A model generated the notes under the pieces. It saw only the letters and a list, made by a program, of their open reading frames with translations, ran no database searches and had not been told where the DNA came from. The position numbers were made by a program, and so were the translations under genes. From Pseudomonadota bacterium (GTDB taxonomy: Bacteria > Pseudomonadota > Gammaproteobacteria > Steroidobacterales > Woeseiaceae), in NCBI GenBank assembly GCA_022567775.1, contig JADFGH010000008.1, positions 1-9,531 of the forward strand: DNA of 9,531 nt. Reading direction: 5' to 3'. The stretch's first letter is position 1, and each line of letters starts with the position of its first letter. Positions 6,115-9,531 of the stretch are shown one piece after another.

Positions 6115-7833
6115 ATGGACAATCTAAGACTGCTGGTCTGGGCATCGTTCGGCATGCTGGCGTGGCTGACCTACCAGGCCTGGCAAGAGGATTACGCGGC
6201 GGTGTCCGTGCCTGAGACCCGGTCCGCTGCGGACGAGGCCGGCGCGCCCTCGAGTGGGGCTGGTGCGCTGCCTGCATTGCCGGCTGCGGCTGCCGATTCG
6301 ACACCAGCGAGCCAGCAAACACCGAGCCTGGATGTCGAGCGCGAGGCGACCCCGCGGGCGGATACCCGCATGGTTCGCGTGACGACAGATGTCCTCGAGG
6401 TCGAAATCAACACCACAGGGGCGACCTTGCAGCGTGCCGTCATTCGACGCTACCCCGTCCACAAGGATGATCCGGACACACTGGTCGAGCTTTTGAGCCC
6501 GGCAGGACCCGATCGCGGAGCGATTCAGACGGGCCTGATCGCGGAGGGCGATGGCGCCGAACCGAATCATCTCGCGGTGTTCGAATCGCCCTCGACAGAG
6601 TACGAGTTGCGTGGCGCCGATGAAATCGTAGTGCCGTTTACCTGGACCGACGGGCAGGGCATCAGCGTTGAAAAAGAAATTCGTTTCACGCGCGGCAGCT
6701 ATCGCATCGACATTACGCAGCGGCTCATCAACAGGAGTGGTGCAGACTGGCGCGGCGCAGAGTATGCGCAGATCGAGAGACGCTCCCGCGAAGTCGAGCG
6801 CTCGATGTTCAATGTCGATACCTATTCATTTGACGGGCCAATCATTTACGACGGTGAAAAATCCGAAAAGCTTAAACGCGACGACCTGTTATCCGATGGA
6901 CCCTACGACATCAAGGCGGGGAATGGCTGGGTTGGATCCATACAGCACCATTTTCTGAGCGCGGTTGTGCCTGCAAAGGATGCCGAGTATCGATACAAGG
7001 TTTCCGTCACTGGCGATACCTCAGTGGCGAGCCTTATCAGGAGTCCGTCGCTTTACGTTCCGTCCGGTTCAGAATTCACTTTCGAAACGGCTGTTTTTGT
7101 CGGGCCGAAACTTCAGAGTCAGCTGGAGCAGCTGGACGAGAGCCTGAAACTGACCGTCGATTACGGCTGGCTCACGATAATTTCGCAGCCGCTGTTCTGG
7201 CTGCTGAACAAGGTTCATTCTTTCGTCGGCAACTGGGGTCTGGCAATCATCCTGGTGACCATCCTCATCAAGATGACGTTCTACAAGCTGACCGAAGCCA
7301 GCGGACGATCAATGGCGAGGATGCGTGAAATTCAGCCGCGCATGAAGGCGCTTCAGGACCGCTACAAGGACGATCGCCAGGCACTAAGCCAGGCGATGAT
7401 GGAGCTATACAAGAGAGAAAAGGTCAATCCGGCCGCCGGCTGCCTGCCGATCCTGATTCAGATGCCGTTCTTCCTGGCGTTTTACTGGGTGTTGCTGGAA
7501 AGCGTGGAAATGCGCCAGGCGCCGTTCGCCCTGTGGATCACTGATCTGTCCTCGCGCGACCCGTTTTTTATTCTGCCACTCATTATGGGTGCCGCAATGC
7601 TCTTCCAGCAGCGACTCAATCCGGCACCGGCTGATCCGGTGCAGGCAAAAGTCATGCAGGTTATGCCGATCATGTTCACCGGATTCTTCGCATTCTTCCC
7701 ATCAGGCCTCGTGCTTTATTGGGTTACGAATACACTGCTCTCTATCTCGCAGCAGTGGTATATCAACAAAATCGTGCATGAAGAAGCCGCTGCGCGCAGC
7801 GGCAAGAAAAGCAAGGACAAGAAAAAGTCCTGA
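6115..7833 (+). CDS. yidC: Membrane protein insertase YidC
   Basis: YidC inserts and folds inner-membrane proteins, alone or with SecYEG. The 572-residue protein has the gammaproteobacterial layout. There is an N-terminal membrane segment (LRLLVWASFGMLAWLTY, about 4-20), an Ala/Pro-rich linker, and a large periplasmic P1 domain (to about 350). The conserved core has membrane segments near 359-389, 442-461, 483-497 and 516-538. The core motifs VNPAAGCLPILIQMPFF, SVEMRQAPFALWI and FPSGLVLYW are intact. The position of the groove arginine of E. coli YidC (R366) is lysine here (K386), a substitution I recall also in Pseudomonas. The basic tail KKSKDKKKS suits ribosome contact. The ATG at 6115 is chosen because family members begin with MDN(L/Q)R-like residues and a GGGA lies upstream; a longer frame from 6046 would overlap rnpA. 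The next gene, mnmE, follows after 46 bp. Confidence 0.96.
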   Translation: MDNLRLLVWASFGMLAWLTYQAWQEDYAAVSVPETRSAADEAGAPSSGAGALPALPAAAADSTPASQQTPSLDVEREATPRADTRMVRVTTDVLEVEINTTGATLQRAVIRRYPVHKDDPDTLVELLSPAGPDRGAIQTGLIAEGDGAEPNHLAVFESPSTEYELRGADEIVVPFTWTDGQGISVEKEIRFTRGSYRIDITQRLINRSGADWRGAEYAQIERRSREVERSMFNVDTYSFDGPIIYDGEKSEKLKRDDLLSDGPYDIKAGNGWVGSIQHHFLSAVVPAKDAEYRYKVSVTGDTSVASLIRSPSLYVPSGSEFTFETAVFVGPKLQSQLEQLDESLKLTVDYGWLTIISQPLFWLLNKVHSFVGNWGLAIILVTILIKMTFYKLTEASGRSMARMREIQPRMKALQDRYKDDRQALSQAMMELYKREKVNPAAGCLPILIQMPFFLAFYWVLLESVEMRQAPFALWITDLSSRDPFFILPLIMGAAMLFQQRLNPAPADPVQAKVMQVMPIMFTGFFAFFPSGLVLYWVTNTLLSISQQWYINKIVHEEAAARSGKKSKDKKKS

Positions 7834-7879
7834 ACACAAGGCGTCCCGCCTCAATTCGGCCGGGAGTCCGGGAAGCGAC

Positions 7880-9193
7880 ATGCCGGAATATGCAAGGGAC
7901 ACGATCGTTGCGGCAGCGACTCCGCCGGGTAAAGGGGGTATCGGCATCGTGCGCATTTCCGGTGACGGCAAGGTGCCGCAACCGCGCCTCGCGACGTGCG
8001 CGACAATACGCAACCGGAACGGCGATGAGCTGGACAGCGGTATCGCGCTCTACTTTCCCGGACCCGCGTCATACACGGGCGAATCGGTGCTCGAATTCCA
8101 CGGCCATGGCGGGCCGGTCGTCGTCGCATCCGTCATTGATGCCGCGGTCGAACTTGGGGCGCGCCGCGCGGCGCCGGGAGAATTTTCGAAGCGTGCGTTC
8201 CTGAACGGCAAGCTCGACCTGGTTCAGGCGGAGGCCATAGCAGACCTGATCGATAGCGGCACCTCACAGGCGGCAAGGGCGGCGCTACGGTCGTTAAGCG
8301 GTTCGTTCTCTCACGCGGTTGAAAATCTGCAGCAACAACTCGTTAACCTGCGGCTGCATGTTGAGGCAGCGATCGATTTTCCGGAAGAGGAAATCGATTT
8401 TCTGTCAGATCAGGATTTGCTGCGAAAAATCGAAGCATGTGGGGAGGCCTTTGCGAAGCTTCGGCGCGAGGTAAATATCGGCCGCGTGCTGCGCGACGGA
8501 CTGCAACTCGTCATTGTTGGCAAACCTAACGTCGGTAAATCAAGCCTGTTGAACCTGTTGAGTGGGCAGGACGCCGCGATCGTCACCGAGGTCGCCGGCA
8601 CGACGCGGGACATAATCAGAGAGCGGATTGAAATCGATGGCTTGGCGGTAGAGCTAGTCGACACGGCCGGACTCCGCGAAAATCCGAACCGGATCGAGGC
8701 CGAAGGCATTCGCCGTGCTCGCGAAGCGCTGAAAAACGCTGACGGCGTCCTGTGGATTCAGGATGCCAGTGAAGTCGAGACTGGCGAACTGGACCAGGAG
8801 ATTCCAGGTGAAATACCGGTCATTATTCTGCGCAACAAAATTGATGTTACGGGCGATACGCCGGGACCACTGAAGGAAAATCCGACAACCCTGAATGTGT
8901 CCGCGAGGACCGGTGCGGGTATCGACGATCTTCGCGAAACTATTCGCCAGCTGGCCGGTTACCAGGACCTTGGCGAGGGCGCCTTTACGGCGCGCCGCCG
9001 GCATGTAGATGCGATCGTCATGGCTGCAGATCATTTCCAGCGTGGGCTGGAGGCGCTCGAAAAAAACAGGGCGGGCGAGTTACTGGCTGAAGATCTCAGG
9101 TTGTCCCACGAGGCGCTTGGCGAGGTCACGGGTTCAATGTCGAGCGACGACCTGCTCGGCCGGATTTTCTCGGAGTTTTGCATCGGCAAGTGA
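7880..9193 (+). CDS. mnmE: tRNA uridine-5-carboxymethylaminomethyl(34) synthesis GTPase MnmE
   Basis: MnmE, with MnmG, modifies the wobble uridine of certain tRNAs (cmnm5U34) using GTP hydrolysis and a folate one-carbon unit. The 437-residue protein has the folate-binding N-terminal domain (ATPPGKGGIGIVRISG at 13-28; FPGPASYTGE at 59-68; GHGGP at 75-79), helical parts, and the inserted G domain. The G motifs are G1 GKPNVGKS (214-221), G2 GTTRD (240-244), G3 DTAG (261-264), G4 NKID (319-322) and G5 SAR (341-343). The C-terminus FCIGK holds the essential Cys (434). It is shorter than the 454 residues of E. coli. About 10 residues are missing between RISG and GKVPQPR, where the first helix of the folate domain normally lies; the flanking sequence aligns residue for residue. 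The ATG at 7880 has GGGAAG upstream and matches the family start; a longer frame into yidC is not credible. The partner mnmG is not in the window. Confidence 0.96.
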   Translation: MPEYARDTIVAAATPPGKGGIGIVRISGDGKVPQPRLATCATIRNRNGDELDSGIALYFPGPASYTGESVLEFHGHGGPVVVASVIDAAVELGARRAAPGEFSKRAFLNGKLDLVQAEAIADLIDSGTSQAARAALRSLSGSFSHAVENLQQQLVNLRLHVEAAIDFPEEEIDFLSDQDLLRKIEACGEAFAKLRREVNIGRVLRDGLQLVIVGKPNVGKSSLLNLLSGQDAAIVTEVAGTTRDIIRERIEIDGLAVELVDTAGLRENPNRIEAEGIRRAREALKNADGVLWIQDASEVETGELDQEIPGEIPVIILRNKIDVTGDTPGPLKENPTTLNVSARTGAGIDDLRETIRQLAGYQDLGEGAFTARRRHVDAIVMAADHFQRGLEALEKNRAGELLAEDLRLSHEALGEVTGSMSSDDLLGRIFSEFCIGK

Positions 9194-9249
9194 CGCAATC
9201 TCCTGATCTGACCTCACTCTCAAACAAGTGCCCGGCAAGGTGAACCGCG

Positions 9250-9271
9250 CACCCCGCTTTGGCGGTGTTTT
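9250..9271 (+). terminator. Weak intrinsic terminator after mnmE
   Basis: CCGC-tttg-GCGG (9254-9265) forms a 4-bp stem, extended by CA/TG (9250-9251 and 9266-9267) over a CC bulge, followed by TTTT (9268-9271). It is 57 bp past the mnmE stop, in a convergent intergenic gap where a terminator is expected. The stem is short, so confidence is modest. Confidence 0.4.
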
Positions 9272-9326
9272 ATGTACGCAGCGTCTAGTTTGTTTTGCCG
9301 TGCGGCCCGCATTTGAGCCGCCGCGA

Positions 9327-9531
9327 TCAGCCAAGCAGTCCCTCTCGCCGGTATAAGCGCGCACAAATCCAGGTCAGCAGTGCACCGATTAACAACGTGC
9401 CGCCGACGGAAACGACAACATGCAAAGTGTTAACCGGCTCGTTCCTGATCAGGCCAACCAGCAACAGGTGCTGGCTTAAGCTGGGGATGAACATCAATGC
9501 CGTAGTCGGCCGCCCCCTCCGGATCGAAACG
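9327..9531 (-). CDS. ABC-2-type transporter permease, C-terminal end only (cut by window edge)
   Basis: The last 67 codons of a minus-strand gene run in from the right edge and end at TGA (9329-9327). The peptide contains FIPSLSQHLLLVGLIRNEPV, then a hydrophobic segment (about residues 37-60 of the fragment, VVVSVGGTLLIGALLTWICA) and the tail RLYRREGLLG. This pattern of a short loop with an acidic-Pro turn, a last membrane helix and an RLYRRE-like end resembles the C-terminus of ABC-2/NatB-like export permeases. The frame is open to the edge, with hydrophobic content unlike chance. The gene is convergent with mnmE. The assignment to the broad family is from recall of the C-terminal pattern; substrate is unknown and the ATPase partner is not visible. 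Confidence 0.7.
   Translation of the reverse strand, partial: VSIRRGRPTTALMFIPSLSQHLLLVGLIRNEPVNTLHVVVSVGGTLLIGALLTWICARLYRREGLLG

Noticed and set aside
7270..7272. YidC has Lys (K386) where E. coli has the groove Arg (R366)
   Set aside because: Lys at this position is, as I recall, usual in Pseudomonas and related gammaproteobacteria, so it is probably a normal variant.
7589..7879. 97-codon upstream extension of mnmE inside yidC
   Set aside because: It is the out-of-frame shadow of yidC; the conserved MnmE N-terminus starts at 7880 with a ribosome site.
9280..9326. GC-rich inverted segments (GCGGC / GCCGC) before the permease stop, considered as a terminator for the minus-strand gene
   Set aside because: Short stem, long loop and no U-run on the minus strand.
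9134..9364. 76-codon minus-strand frame across the mnmE end and the following gap
   Set aside because: It overlaps the conserved mnmE C-terminus and the permease end in another frame and has no recognisable features.

Overview
The window is the replication-origin neighbourhood of a bacterial chromosome, almost certainly from a gammaproteobacterium. The evidence is gene content and order: gyrB, recF, dnaN and dnaA are read leftward, and rpmH, rnpA, yidC and mnmE are read rightward from a divergent point near 5.3-5.5 kb. The proteins look gammaproteobacterial throughout. YidC has the large periplasmic domain and a SGRSMARMR segment of the kind I recall from Xanthomonadales/Nevskiales/Chromatiales-type lineages. 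I cannot name a genus from sequence alone.

Left half (minus strand): the 5' part of gyrB enters from the left edge (start 1361). It is followed upstream by a 177-bp gap with a terminator-like hairpin and a gyrB promoter candidate. Then come recF (1539-2621, TTG start), dnaN (2637-3734) and dnaA (3946-5292, GTG or TTG start). The 211-bp dnaA-dnaN gap has two perfect DnaA boxes, one near-perfect box, a 43-bp AT-rich block and an (ATT)6 tract. It is the best oriC candidate in the window. Two identical 16-bp ParB-type parS sites lie inside recF, 612 bp apart.

Centre: the 260-bp dnaA-rpmH gap carries no good DnaA box. It holds a TTGACA -35 box enclosed by a perfect 10-bp inverted repeat, which looks like a regulated divergent promoter region.

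Right half (plus strand): rpmH (L34), rnpA (RNase P protein), yidC (membrane insertase) and mnmE (tRNA-modifying GTPase) form a co-directional cluster. There is no yidD between rnpA and yidC. MnmE lacks about 10 residues in its N-terminal folate-binding domain. At the right edge, convergent to mnmE, is the C-terminal end of an ABC-2-type transporter permease, with a weak terminator between them.

Together these genes cover initiation (DnaA, oriC), the replication clamp (DnaN), gap repair (RecF), supercoiling (GyrB), translation and RNA maturation (L34, RnpA, MnmE), membrane insertion (YidC) and, through parS, origin segregation. I saw no mobile elements, CRISPR arrays, tRNA or rRNA genes, and no sign of a new multi-gene system. 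The most interesting signals are the paired parS sites, the compact origin, the rpmH operator-like repeat and the MnmE deletion.
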